Assembly (NCBI RefSeq): GCF_014268655.2
Contig: NZ_JABWQX020000006.1
Coordinates: 1-64,000, forward strand
Reading direction: 5' to 3'
DNA from: Pseudomonas marvdashtae
Lineage (GTDB): Bacteria > Pseudomonadota > Gammaproteobacteria > Pseudomonadales > Pseudomonadaceae
DNA: 64,000 bases
Part shown: piece after piece, positions 46,902 to 55,431 of the stretch
Layout of the letters: each line of letters begins with the position of its first letter
How positions within the stretch are numbered: position 1 is the stretch's first letter
Notes under the pieces: generated by a model
What the model was told of the DNA's origin: nothing
The model's database searches: none
Seen by the model: the letters and a program-made list of their open reading frames with translations, nothing else
Translations under genes and position numbers: made by a program

Positions 46902-48431
46902 ATGCGTGCTGCTCAATTAAAAGCTGTTCTGCCACGGGAGCTCTTGGCTTCCGTGGTTGTGTTTCTGGTGGCGCTGCCCTTGTGCATGGGCATCGCTATC
47001 GCGTCCGGGCTGCCGCCCGCCAAAGGTCTGATCACCGGCATCATCGGTGGACTGGTGGTCGGTTTCCTGGCCGGGTCGAAGCTGCAAGTCAGCGGTCCAG
47101 CCGCCGGCCTGGCGGTGTTGGTCTTCGAGCTGGTGCGCCAGCATGGCGTGGCAATGCTCGGGCCGATCCTGCTGCTGGCCGGTCTTCTGCAGCTATTGGC
47201 CGGACGCTTTCGCCTCGGTTGCTGGTTCCGGGTCACCGCGCCTGCGGTGGTGTACGGCATGCTGGCCGGTATCGGCGTGCTGATCATTTTGTCCCAGGTC
47301 CATGTGATGCTCGACGCAGCGCCCAAGCCCTCGGGACTGGATAACCTGGCGGCGTTCCCCGCGGCAGTGGCCCAGGCTTTGCCGTCGTTCGGCTGGCAGG
47401 CGGGTCTGCTCGGTCTTTCGACAATTGCCGTGATGTGGCTGTGGGAAAAATTTCGTCCGCACAGTTTGCGCTTCGTTCCCGGCGCCCTGCTCGGCGTCGG
47501 CCTGGCAACGGTTGCGAGCCTGTTGCTGGCGTTGCAGGTCAAGCGCGTGGAAGTCCCAGAAAATATGGCCGAAGCCATCGACTGGCTGCGCCCGGCCGAT
47601 CTGCTGAACCTGGCCGACCCGTCGGTACTGATCGCGGCGTTCGCCGTCGCTTTCATCGCCAGCGCCGAAACCTTGCTCTCGGCCGCCGCCGTGGACCGAA
47701 TGCACAGCGGCGAGCGCGCCGATTTCGACCGCGAACTGTCCGCCCAAGGTATCGGCAACATGCTCTGTGGCTTGCTCGGCGCCCTGCCGATGACGGGTGT
47801 GATTGTGCGCAGTTCCGCCAACGTGCAGGCCGGCGCAACCACGCGGATGTCGACGATCTTCCACGGCCTGTGGCTGCTGCTCTTCGTGCTCCTGTTGTCC
47901 AGCGTGCTGCAAAGCATTCCGGTGGCGAGCCTGGCGGGCGTGTTGGTGTACACCGGTTTCAAACTGGTGGACCTCAAGGCGTTTCGCAGTCTGGGCCGTT
48001 ATGGGCGAATGCCGATGTTTACCTACGCCGCGACGGCGCTGGCAATCATCTTCACCGACCTGCTGACCGGCGTGCTGATCGGTTTCGGCCTGACCTTGGC
48101 GAAACTGGCGTGGAAAGCCTCGCGCCTGAAGATCAGCCTGATCGATCTGCCCCAGGACGGTGAGATGGAATTGCGCCTGGTGGGCGCGGCAACCTTCCTG
48201 AAGGTACCCGCGCTGACCCAAGTGCTGAATGCCGTACCGGAAGGCGCGACCGTGCATGTGCCGCTCAACAACCTGAGCTACATCGACCACTCGTGCCTGG
48301 AATTGCTGGAGGAATGGGGCCGGGCGAATGCCAGCAAGGGTTCGAAGCTGTTGATTGAATCGCGCGGACTCAAGCGCCGGCTGGAAGGACGATTGCGTAC
48401 AACCGTTGGGGTGGGCGCAACGGCTTCCTGA
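46902..48431 (+). CDS. SulP-family anion transporter with STAS domain
   Basis: 509 residues from the ATG at 46902, preceded by GGGAGAG; in-frame ATGs at 46827 and 46872 would add 10-25 polar residues. About ten to twelve membrane segments are visible, starting LLASVVVFLVALPLCMGIAIASGLPPAKGLITGIIGG, the SulP signature region (quoted here in part). A C-terminal STAS-like domain (about 430-509; VHVPLNNLSYIDHSCLELL) follows. SulP proteins move sulfate or bicarbonate; the adjacent carbonic anhydrase favours bicarbonate. Confidence 0.92.
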   Translation: MRAAQLKAVLPRELLASVVVFLVALPLCMGIAIASGLPPAKGLITGIIGGLVVGFLAGSKLQVSGPAAGLAVLVFELVRQHGVAMLGPILLLAGLLQLLAGRFRLGCWFRVTAPAVVYGMLAGIGVLIILSQVHVMLDAAPKPSGLDNLAAFPAAVAQALPSFGWQAGLLGLSTIAVMWLWEKFRPHSLRFVPGALLGVGLATVASLLLALQVKRVEVPENMAEAIDWLRPADLLNLADPSVLIAAFAVAFIASAETLLSAAAVDRMHSGERADFDRELSAQGIGNMLCGLLGALPMTGVIVRSSANVQAGATTRMSTIFHGLWLLLFVLLLSSVLQSIPVASLAGVLVYTGFKLVDLKAFRSLGRYGRMPMFTYAATALAIIFTDLLTGVLIGFGLTLAKLAWKASRLKISLIDLPQDGEMELRLVGAATFLKVPALTQVLNAVPEGATVHVPLNNLSYIDHSCLELLEEWGRANASKGSKLLIESRGLKRRLEGRLRTTVGVGATAS

Positions 48432-48442
48432 CATCTCCATCA

Positions 48443-48480
48443 AGAACCCTGGAAGCGAGCTGGCTCGCTTCCAGGGTTCT
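48443..48480. terminator. Bidirectional hairpin between convergent genes
   Basis: Eighteen-base perfect arms, 48443-48460 and 48463-48480, beginning AGAACCCTGGAAGC, separated only by TG. It lies between the sulP stop and the stop of the leftward gene at 48496, the usual place for a shared terminator. A proper T run is lacking on both sides. Confidence 0.65.
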
Positions 48481-48495
48481 CGCTGTCGCTACGGA

Positions 48496-49146
48496 TCAAG
48501 CCGCCGGCTGATCCAACTCCAGACCCACGCCCAAGCGGCGTGACATGCACGGCCAGCGCTTCCAGGCCGCGCCGGTTTCCGGGCTGCTGAGTTTCTCGCG
48601 GTAGGTTTCTACCGACTCCAATGCAAACGTCTCGTCGTTGAGCATCTCATCGAACGTGTGATGCACCACCTCATCGAGTTGGTTGGCAAATGCCTCACCA
48701 ATCAACTGGTGCGCAATCAGATTGGCCACCGTCATGTCCAAGGGAATCAGCGGCTGGCCGAAATGCTTGATGTACAGGTCGTTGACCTCTTCGACAAACC
48801 GGTGCGCCAGGTAAGCTTCGTCCAACAGGCTGTCGAGCCCGACATGCCCGGCCATGATTGTCGGCGGCTGGAGGAAGTACTGTTCGGCAATTTTCAGTAC
48901 GGGTTTGATTTGCGACTCGATACCTGCCTCCTTGGCGACGTCATTGGCGGCGTCCAGCAGGTCGGGCACTTCTTCGATGTAGGCAGCGACAAACCGCGCC
49001 AAGACGTCATTGGCGTCGGCGTCCGGCAATTGGATGGCACGGTGCAGGCTCGGCAGCTGGGCCGTCAGTTGGCGGCTCAACAGGCCGGTCTCGGCCTCGT
49101 GTTGTTGGGCTTTTTGGATCTGCTCGCGCAATGCGGCGGTGTTCAT
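48496..49146 (-). CDS. Conserved hypothetical protein (PA0104-like)
   Basis: 216 residues from the ATG at 49146 with GGAG seven bases upstream; a longer frame to 49203 lacks a ribosome site. No signal peptide or membrane segment; mostly helical by eye (NTAALREQIQKAQQHEAETG, DVLARFVAAYIEEVPDLLDAA). The family is not otherwise recognised. The same gene position, between a SulP transporter and coxB, is found in P. aeruginosa. Confidence 0.75.
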   Translation of the reverse strand: MNTAALREQIQKAQQHEAETGLLSRQLTAQLPSLHRAIQLPDADANDVLARFVAAYIEEVPDLLDAANDVAKEAGIESQIKPVLKIAEQYFLQPPTIMAGHVGLDSLLDEAYLAHRFVEEVNDLYIKHFGQPLIPLDMTVANLIAHQLIGEAFANQLDEVVHHTFDEMLNDETFALESVETYREKLSSPETGAAWKRWPCMSRRLGVGLELDQPAA

Positions 49147-49350
49147 GACAACTCCAGGAAACAACGGCAATGAAATAGGAATGACATAACTTAGCTGGCG
49201 CAAATCGACTCCTAAGACCTATTTTTCATAACTGCCCCTTCCTTGATGCGTCGCTGTTATATCGGTTTGCCATCACTCAGGTTCGCATCCTTCTCCATTC
49301 GTGGGCTCTAGCGCAAGCCCCGGCTGTTTCAAACGATTTACGCCATCGCG

Positions 49351-49378
49351 TTGCGAGGTTGCAGGTGCTGTCTATACT
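49351..49378 (+). promoter_or_regulatory. RpoS-like promoter for the cox operon
   Basis: CTATACT (49372-49378) is the extended RpoS-type -10 box, and TTGCGA (49351-49356) stands 16 bases before its TATACT part. The start of coxB is about 140 bases downstream. The aa3 oxidase of P. aeruginosa is known to depend on RpoS under starvation, which fits. The remainder of the 374-base spacer 49147-49520 holds no gene. Confidence 0.55.
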
Positions 49379-49520
49379 CGGGTTGGAATGGAGTTAGCTG
49401 ATGACACCCGATTGCAAGTGCAGCAAGGCGCGGCGAGTCAAGTAAGCAGTCTGCAATAGCCGATCCCTTGCCGCAGGCGTTAAGCCTACGGGATAACAAG
49501 AACGATAAGGGGAACCCGCA

Positions 49521-50648
49521 ATGACGCGACATCCACACGTATGGATGGGCCTCCTGTTGTGGTCGATTTTCAGTCAGGCACAAGCGGCCTGGACTGTGAA
49601 TATGGCGCCTGGAGCGACACAGATCAGCAACGCAGTATTCGACCTGCACATGACCATCTTCTGGATTTGTGTGGTCATCGGGGTCATCGTCTTCGGCGCC
49701 ATGTTCTGGTCGATGATGATGCACCGCCGCTCAACCGGCCAGAATGCCGCGCACTTCCACGAAAACACCCGCGTCGAAATCCTCTGGACCATCGTGCCCC
49801 TGCTGATCCTGGTGGCCATGGCGGTTCCGGCGACCGCCACCCTGATCAAGATGTACGACTCCAGCGAGTCGGAAATCGATATCCAGGTCACTGGCTATCA
49901 ATGGAAGTGGCATTACAAATACCTGGGCCAGGACGTCGAGTTCTTCAGCAACCTGGCGACCCCCGCCGAACAAATCCATAACCAGAGCGCCAAGGGCGAG
50001 CATTACCTGCTGGAAGTCGACAAGCCGCTGGTGCTGCCGGTCGATGCCAAGGTGCGCTTTCTGGTGACCTCCGCCGACGTGATCCACTCCTGGTGGGTGC
50101 CGGCCTTCGCGGTCAAGCGCGACGCCATTCCCGGGTTCGTCAACGAAGCCTGGACCCGTGTCGACAAGCCCGGCCTGTATCGCGGCCAATGCGCCGAACT
50201 GTGCGGCAAGGACCACGGGTTCATGCCGATCGTGGTGGAGGTCAAGAGCAAGCCCGACTACGAGAAATGGCTGGGCGAACGCAAGGCCGAAGCCGCGCAG
50301 CTCAAGGAGCTGACCAGCAAGGAATGGACGCGCGAAGAACTCGTCGAGCGTGGCGACAAGGTCTATCACACCACCTGCGTGGCCTGTCACCAGGCCGAAG
50401 GCCAGGGCCTGCCGCCGATGTTCCCAGCGCTCAAGGGCTCGAAAATCGCCACAGGGCCGATCAAGGATCACCTGGACATCGTCTTCCACGGCAAGCCCGG
50501 CACCTCCATGGCGGCGTTCGGCAAGCAGTTGTCGGAAGTCGATATTGCCGCCGTCGTGACCTATGAACGCAACGCCTGGGGCAACAACAAGGGCGACATG
50601 GTGACGCCTAAAGAAGTGCTGGAACTCAAACAGGCGGACAGCCAATGA
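49521..50648 (+). CDS. coxB: Cytochrome c oxidase subunit II (CuA and cytochrome c domain)
   Basis: 375 residues. Signal peptide (1-22), two membrane segments (about 40-62 and 86-108), then a cupredoxin domain with the full CuA set: His189, Cys224, Glu226, Cys228, His232, Met235. A C-terminal c-type haem domain carries CVACH (Cys286, Cys289, His290), making it the caa3-like form typical of Pseudomonas aa3 oxidase. It passes electrons from cytochrome c to subunit I. AAGGGGA lies before the ATG. First gene of the oxidase operon. Confidence 0.97.
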   Translation: MTRHPHVWMGLLLWSIFSQAQAAWTVNMAPGATQISNAVFDLHMTIFWICVVIGVIVFGAMFWSMMMHRRSTGQNAAHFHENTRVEILWTIVPLLILVAMAVPATATLIKMYDSSESEIDIQVTGYQWKWHYKYLGQDVEFFSNLATPAEQIHNQSAKGEHYLLEVDKPLVLPVDAKVRFLVTSADVIHSWWVPAFAVKRDAIPGFVNEAWTRVDKPGLYRGQCAELCGKDHGFMPIVVEVKSKPDYEKWLGERKAEAAQLKELTSKEWTREELVERGDKVYHTTCVACHQAEGQGLPPMFPALKGSKIATGPIKDHLDIVFHGKPGTSMAAFGKQLSEVDIAAVVTYERNAWGNNKGDMVTPKEVLELKQADSQ

Positions 50649-50730
50649 GCCGGCCTGACGTTTGTTCCCGTAACCGGTCGGGGCTCATCGTCCCGCACCG
50701 TCCAGCCCACTCGTTCGAAGGAGACAGGAC

Positions 50731-52323
50731 ATGAGTGCTGTGATCGATGACCACGGTCATGCCGGTGCCGACCACGCCCACGGCCCCGCCAAGGGCCTGA
50801 TGCGCTGGGTACTGACCACCAACCACAAGGATATCGGCACGCTGTACCTGTGGTTCGCGTTCTCGATGTTCCTGTTGGGCGGCTCGTTCGCCATGGTGAT
50901 CCGCGCCGAGCTGTTCCAGCCTGGCCTGCAGATCGTCCAGCCGGAGTTCTTCAACCAGATGACCACCATGCACGGCTTGGTGATGGTCTTCGGCGCGGTC
51001 ATGCCGGCGTTCGTTGGTCTGGCCAACTGGATGATCCCGCTGATGATCGGCGCGCCGGACATGGCCCTGCCGCGCATGAACAACTTCAGTTTCTGGTTGC
51101 TGCCGGCGGCGTTCCTGATGCTGGTGTCGACGTTGTTCACCCCCGGCGGCGGGCCTAACTTCGGCTGGACCTTCTATGCCCCGCTGTCCACCACCTACGC
51201 GCCGGAAAGCGTGACGTTCTTCATCTTTGCCATCCACCTGATGGGCATCAGCTCGATCATGGGCGCGATCAACGTGGTCGCCACCATTCTCAACCTGCGT
51301 GCCCCAGGCATGACCTTGATGAAGATGCCACTGTTCGTCTGGACCTGGCTGATCACCGCATTCCTGCTGATCGCGGTAATGCCAGTGCTGGCCGGTTGCG
51401 TGACGATGATGCTGATGGACATCCACTTCGGCACCAGTTTCTTCAGTGCCGCCGGTGGTGGTGACCCGGTCTTGTTCCAGCACGTGTTCTGGTTCTTCGG
51501 CCACCCCGAGGTGTACATCATGATCCTGCCGGCTTTCGGTGCCGTCAGCTCGATCATCCCGGCCTTTTCCCGCAAGCCGCTGTTCGGCTACACCTCGATG
51601 GTCTACGCGACGGCCGCGATTGCGTTCCTGTCGTTTATCGTCTGGGCGCACCACATGTTCGTGGTCGGCATCCCCCTGGTGGGCGAGCTGTTCTTCATGT
51701 ACGCCACCCTGCTGATCGCCGTGCCTACCGGGGTGAAGGTGTTCAACTGGGCGAGCACCATGTGGCAAGGCTCGCTGACGTTCGAGACGCCGATGCTGTT
51801 TGCCGTGGCGTTTGTGATCCTGTTTTCCATCGGCGGGTTCTCCGGGCTGATGCTGGCCATCGCCCCGGCGGACTTCCAGTACCAGGACACCTACTTCGTG
51901 GTTGCGCACTTCCACTACGTGCTGGTGCCTGGCGCGATCTTCGGGATCTTCGCCTCGGCCTACTACTGGCTGCCGAAATGGACCGGCCACATGTACGACG
52001 AAACCCTCGGCAAGCTGCATTTCTGGCTGTCGTTCGTCGGCATGAACCTGGCGTTCTTCCCGATGCACTTCGTCGGCCTGGCGGGCATGCCCCGGCGGAT
52101 CCCCGACTACAACCTGCAGTTCGCCGACTTCAACATGGTCTCGTCCATCGGCGCGTTCATGTTCGGCACCACGCAGATCTTCTTCCTGTTCATCGTGATC
52201 AAGACCATCCGTGGCGGCGAGCCGGCACCGGCCAAGCCGTGGGATGGCGCCGAAGGGTTGGAGTGGAGCGTGCCGTCGCCGGCGCCGTATCACACCTTCA
52301 CCACGCCGCCGGAAGTGAAATGA
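50731..52323 (+). CDS. coxA: Cytochrome c oxidase subunit I
   Basis: 530 residues with twelve membrane segments. Haem and CuB ligands are seen in the conserved blocks: TTMHGLVMVFG (low-spin haem His), HVFWFFGHPEVYIMILP (CuB His and crosslinked Tyr), WAHHMFVVG (CuB His pair) and HFHYVLVPGAIFG (haem ligands). This is the oxygen-reducing, proton-pumping core of the aa3 oxidase. AAGGAGAC lies before the ATG, 82 bases after coxB. Confidence 0.97.
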   Translation: MSAVIDDHGHAGADHAHGPAKGLMRWVLTTNHKDIGTLYLWFAFSMFLLGGSFAMVIRAELFQPGLQIVQPEFFNQMTTMHGLVMVFGAVMPAFVGLANWMIPLMIGAPDMALPRMNNFSFWLLPAAFLMLVSTLFTPGGGPNFGWTFYAPLSTTYAPESVTFFIFAIHLMGISSIMGAINVVATILNLRAPGMTLMKMPLFVWTWLITAFLLIAVMPVLAGCVTMMLMDIHFGTSFFSAAGGGDPVLFQHVFWFFGHPEVYIMILPAFGAVSSIIPAFSRKPLFGYTSMVYATAAIAFLSFIVWAHHMFVVGIPLVGELFFMYATLLIAVPTGVKVFNWASTMWQGSLTFETPMLFAVAFVILFSIGGFSGLMLAIAPADFQYQDTYFVVAHFHYVLVPGAIFGIFASAYYWLPKWTGHMYDETLGKLHFWLSFVGMNLAFFPMHFVGLAGMPRRIPDYNLQFADFNMVSSIGAFMFGTTQIFFLFIVIKTIRGGEPAPAKPWDGAEGLEWSVPSPAPYHTFTTPPEVK

Positions 52324-52370
52324 ACACCGCTACCCTAGGGTTTTCGATGAGGGCCGGACGCCATGGCTGA
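52320..52370 (+). CDS. Possible 16-residue leader peptide bridging coxA and ctaG
   Basis: ATG at 52320 overlaps the coxA stop (ATGA), and the frame MNTATLGFSMRAGRHG ends with TGA at 52368-52370, eight bases into ctaG. GGAAGTG lies upstream. It could simply couple ctaG translation to coxA. Other proteobacteria have a small oxidase assembly gene at this site, but this peptide has no membrane segment and may be only a remnant or chance frame. Confidence 0.3.
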   Translation: MNTATLGFSMRAGRHG

Positions 52371-52914
52371 TTCGATTTCACTGAAAAAACTGGTCACCCG
52401 CCTGCTGCTGGTGGTGGTGGCCATGTTCATCTTCGGGTTTGCCCTGGTGCCGATCTACGACGTGATGTGCAAGGCGTTCGGCATCAACGGCAAGACCGGC
52501 GGGCAGTACGAGGGCGAGCAGACCGTCGACGAATCGCGGCAGGTGCGGGTGCAGTTCCTGTCGACCAATTCCGTGGACATGGTCTGGGACTTCTACCCCA
52601 AGGGCGATCAATTGGTGGTCCAGCCGGGGGCGGTCAACGAGATGGTGTTCGTCGCCCACAACCCCACCAACCGGCCAATGAGTGCCCAGGCGGTACCGAG
52701 CATCGCACCGAGCAACGCCGCGGCGTATTTCCACAAGACCGAATGTTTTTGTTTTACCCAGCAAGTGCTGCAACCCGGCGAACGCATCGAAATGCCCATG
52801 CGCTTCATCGTCGACCGGGACATGCCCAAGGAAGTGAAGCACCTGACGCTGTCCTACACGCTGTTCGACATCACTGCCCGTCATCCACCGGTGGCCGTAA
52901 ACACTGAGCGATAG
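52363..52914 (+). CDS. ctaG: CtaG/Cox11, copper chaperone for CuB
   Basis: 183 residues: one N-terminal membrane segment (about 13-33, VTRLLLVVVAMFIFGFALVP) and a periplasmic immunoglobulin-like domain. The copper motif CFCF is at 128-131 (TECFCFTQQ). A third conserved Cys lies near residue 36 (YDVMCKAFG). It delivers copper to the CuB site of subunit I. Sits between coxA and coxC as in other Pseudomonas. Confidence 0.95.
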   Translation: MADSISLKKLVTRLLLVVVAMFIFGFALVPIYDVMCKAFGINGKTGGQYEGEQTVDESRQVRVQFLSTNSVDMVWDFYPKGDQLVVQPGAVNEMVFVAHNPTNRPMSAQAVPSIAPSNAAAYFHKTECFCFTQQVLQPGERIEMPMRFIVDRDMPKEVKHLTLSYTLFDITARHPPVAVNTER

Positions 52915-52938
52915 CGTGCCCGATAAGGAGAACAATAA

Positions 52939-53826
52939 ATGGCAACTCACGAACACTATTACGTTCCGGCCCAGAGCAAATGGCCGATCATCGCCACGGT
53001 CGGGATGTTCGTCACGGTGTATGGCCTGGCAACCTGGTTCAACGACCTGAAAGCCGACCGCCCGGACTCCAACGGCCCGCTGATCTTTTTCGTCGGCGGC
53101 CTGCTGGTGGCCTACATGCTGTTTGGCTGGTTCGGCGCGGTCATCAAGGAAAGCCGCGCCGGGTTGTACAGCGCACAGCTCGATCGCTCGTTCCGCTGGG
53201 GCATGAGCTGGTTCATCTTTTCCGAAGTGATGTTCTTCATCGCCTTCTTCGGTGCGCTGTTCTATGTGCGCACGATCTCGGCGCCGGGATTGGCCGGAGA
53301 AGGCAGCAAGGGCTTGTCGGAGATGCTCTGGCCGAACTTCGAGTACGTCTGGCCGCTGCTGAACAACCCCGATCCGAAACTCTTCCCACCGCCCAAGGAC
53401 GTGATCAGTCCCTGGGGCCTGCCGCTGCTCAACACTATCCTGCTGGTCACCTCCAGCGTCACCGTGACCATCGCCCACCATGCCCTGAAAAAAGGTCATC
53501 GCGGTGCGCTGAAAATCTGGCTGGCGATCACCGTGCTGCTGGGTTGCGCCTTCCTGGGCTTCCAGGCCGAGGAATACATCCACGCCTATAAAGAGCTGGG
53601 CCTGACCTTGGGCTCGGGGATCTACGGCGCGACGTTCTTCATGCTCACCGGGTTCCACGGCGCCCACGTCACCATCGGCACGATCATTTTGTTCGTGATG
53701 CTGATGCGCGTCATGCGCGGGCATTTCGACAACGAGCATCAGTTCGGCTTCGAGGCCGCGAGCTGGTACTGGCACTTCGTCGATGTGGTGTGGATCGGCT
53801 TGTTCTTCTTCGTCTACATACTTTGA
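52939..53826 (+). CDS. coxC: Cytochrome c oxidase subunit III
   Basis: 295 residues with seven membrane segments and the family blocks SFRWGMSWFIFSEVMFFIAFFGALF (quoted in part), LLNTILLVTSSVTVTIAHH, GFQAEEYIHAY, and FFMLTGFHGAHVTIG. It stabilises the oxidase core and supports proton uptake. AAGGAGAAC lies before the ATG, 24 bases after ctaG. Confidence 0.96.
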   Translation: MATHEHYYVPAQSKWPIIATVGMFVTVYGLATWFNDLKADRPDSNGPLIFFVGGLLVAYMLFGWFGAVIKESRAGLYSAQLDRSFRWGMSWFIFSEVMFFIAFFGALFYVRTISAPGLAGEGSKGLSEMLWPNFEYVWPLLNNPDPKLFPPPKDVISPWGLPLLNTILLVTSSVTVTIAHHALKKGHRGALKIWLAITVLLGCAFLGFQAEEYIHAYKELGLTLGSGIYGATFFMLTGFHGAHVTIGTIILFVMLMRVMRGHFDNEHQFGFEAASWYWHFVDVVWIGLFFFVYIL

Positions 53827-53850
53827 AGCAACCGTTATCAGGGCGGCTCT

Positions 53851-54054
53851 TTACCAAGGAGCATGCGACACCAGTTGGCCGCTGAAAAAGCCCCAGGCAA
53901 TCAAGCCGACGGTGACGACGGCCAAGCTGACTCGAATCGCCAGGGCGATGACCAGGCGATTGGAATTGCTTTCGTCCTTGACCAGAAAAAACAGGCCGCT
54001 GAACAGGCTGGCAACCGTGGCGATCAGCATCAGGGCGATGGCTGCTTTGAGCAT
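53851..54054 (-). CDS. Twin transmembrane protein (DUF2909 family)
   Basis: 67 residues from the ATG at 54054, with GGAG eight bases upstream; a GTG at 54063 would add three residues. Two membrane segments (LKAAIALMLIATVASLFSGLFFLV and VIALAIRVSLAVVTVGLIAWGFF, each given in part) joined by a short polar loop (KDESNSNR). It is the small DUF2909-type protein seen at this place in Pseudomonas oxidase loci. It lies against the direction of the operon, so the oxidase transcript would be antisense to it. Confidence 0.85.
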   Translation of the reverse strand: MLKAAIALMLIATVASLFSGLFFLVKDESNSNRLVIALAIRVSLAVVTVGLIAWGFFSGQLVSHAPW

Positions 54055-54124
54055 TAGGGACACTCCGGGGGGACGCGATGCACGTGAGTATAGCTATCTC
54101 GTTCAACAGCTTTTGGACGGCGCC

Positions 54125-54862
54125 ATGAAAGGCTTCCGGCCGGGCATCGTGCCGTCATTGGTGGTCGCCGTGCTGGTGCCGGTGATGGTGTGCCTGGGGT
54201 TCTGGCAATTGAGCCGGGGCGAACAGAAGCGCGTGCTCATGGACACCTACGCCGAGCGTCGCGTGGCGGCGCCGATGGACAGTGCCGAACTGCAACGCAC
54301 GGCGGACCCGGCCTTTCGCCCCGTCAGCCTGCACGGCCAGTTCGACGCCGAGCACAGCCTGCTGCTGGATAACCGCCAGCACGACGGCAAGGTCGGGGTC
54401 GAGTTGCTGCAACCGTTCCTCGACCATGCCACCGGACTGTGGCTGCTGGTCAATCGTGGCTGGCTGCCGTGGCCTGATCGCCGCACCCCGCCGGTCTTCA
54501 GCACCCCCGGACAAACGGTCGACTTGCAGGCGTGGGTCTATGTCGCGCCTGGCGCCACGTTCCAATTGCATGCCGACCCGGCCAGCGCACCGTGGCCGCG
54601 ACTGGTCACCACCGTCGAGCCGGACAAGCTCTGGGCCGAACTGGGCCGCGGCGGTTTCGCCTATGAGTTACGCCAACAAAGCGGCCCCGGCGCCTACCGG
54701 ACCGATTGGCCGGTCGTGGCCATGGGGCCGGAAAAACACCTCGGTTATGCCGTGCAGTGGTTTGCCATGGCGGCGGCACTGTTCGGTCTTTTCCTTTATC
54801 TCGGATGGCACAACGCAGGGAGACACCATGGGCACCACCATGAATCCAACCAACATGTCTGA
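54125..54862 (+). CDS. SURF1-family oxidase assembly protein
   Basis: 245 residues from the ATG at 54125; longer upstream frames run into the antisense DUF2909 gene. Two terminal membrane segments (IVPSLVVAVLVPVMVCLGFW at the start, YAVQWFAMAAALFGLFLYL at the end) flank a periplasmic domain with LLDNRQHDGKVG and LVNRGWLPWPDRR, the SURF1 signatures. It helps insert haem a into subunit I. Its end overlaps the next gene by 35 bases. Confidence 0.92.
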   Translation: MKGFRPGIVPSLVVAVLVPVMVCLGFWQLSRGEQKRVLMDTYAERRVAAPMDSAELQRTADPAFRPVSLHGQFDAEHSLLLDNRQHDGKVGVELLQPFLDHATGLWLLVNRGWLPWPDRRTPPVFSTPGQTVDLQAWVYVAPGATFQLHADPASAPWPRLVTTVEPDKLWAELGRGGFAYELRQQSGPGAYRTDWPVVAMGPEKHLGYAVQWFAMAAALFGLFLYLGWHNAGRHHGHHHESNQHV

Positions 54863-55421
54863 GGCACCCACGGCGCGCAGCCGGCGCAAGGGGCGCGTGC
54901 AATTGCTGTTGATTGTGCTGGGCGTGATCGGCCCGATGATCCTGGCCACCGGCATGTACAAATTCCAGTTCTGGGTGCCCGACAGCCGCAGCTACCACGG
55001 CGAGCTGATTGGCAATGGCCAGACCCGCGCGGAGATTGGCGTACAGGCCGACGAGCAACGCTGGCAGATCCTCGTCACGGCGCCGCAGGAATGTTCGGTG
55101 GATTGCCGGCAATTGGTCTATCTGGCCCGGCAGGTACAGATCGGCCTGGGCCGCGAGGCCGGACGCGCCAGCCATGCGCTGGCGATTGCGCAACCGCTGG
55201 ACGCCGAATACGACGCCCAACTGCTGCGCGAATATCCGCAATTGCAGCGCTACCCGCTGGACCTGCCGGCGTATCAGAAAGGCGCCCAGGGCTCCGGCGG
55301 CGCGCAACTGTGGATCATCGACCCCCACAGCAACCTGGTGCTGCGCTACGACGCCCGGGTCAAGGGCAAGGACCTGCTCAACGATCTGAGGCACCTGCTG
55401 AAATTGTCCAACATCGGATAA
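54828..55421 (+). CDS. Membrane-anchored hypothetical protein of the oxidase locus (PA0111-like)
   Basis: 197 residues from the ATG at 54828 with GGGAG six bases upstream, overlapping the SURF1 end. An alternative start at ATG 54840 is possible. One membrane segment (LLLIVLGVIGPMILATGMY) is followed by a periplasmic part with CSVDC and WIIDPHSNLVLRYD, a layout that recalls SCO/thioredoxin-fold proteins. A role in oxidase maturation is inferred from that and from position between SURF1 and ctaA. Confidence 0.8.
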   Translation: MGTTMNPTNMSEAPTARSRRKGRVQLLLIVLGVIGPMILATGMYKFQFWVPDSRSYHGELIGNGQTRAEIGVQADEQRWQILVTAPQECSVDCRQLVYLARQVQIGLGREAGRASHALAIAQPLDAEYDAQLLREYPQLQRYPLDLPAYQKGAQGSGGAQLWIIDPHSNLVLRYDARVKGKDLLNDLRHLLKLSNIG

Positions 55422-55431
55422 GGGCATCGAC

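Noticed and set aside
53783..54124. N-terminal extension of the SURF1 frame
   Set aside because: It would be antisense to the DUF2909-type gene and would put 114 residues before the signal anchor.
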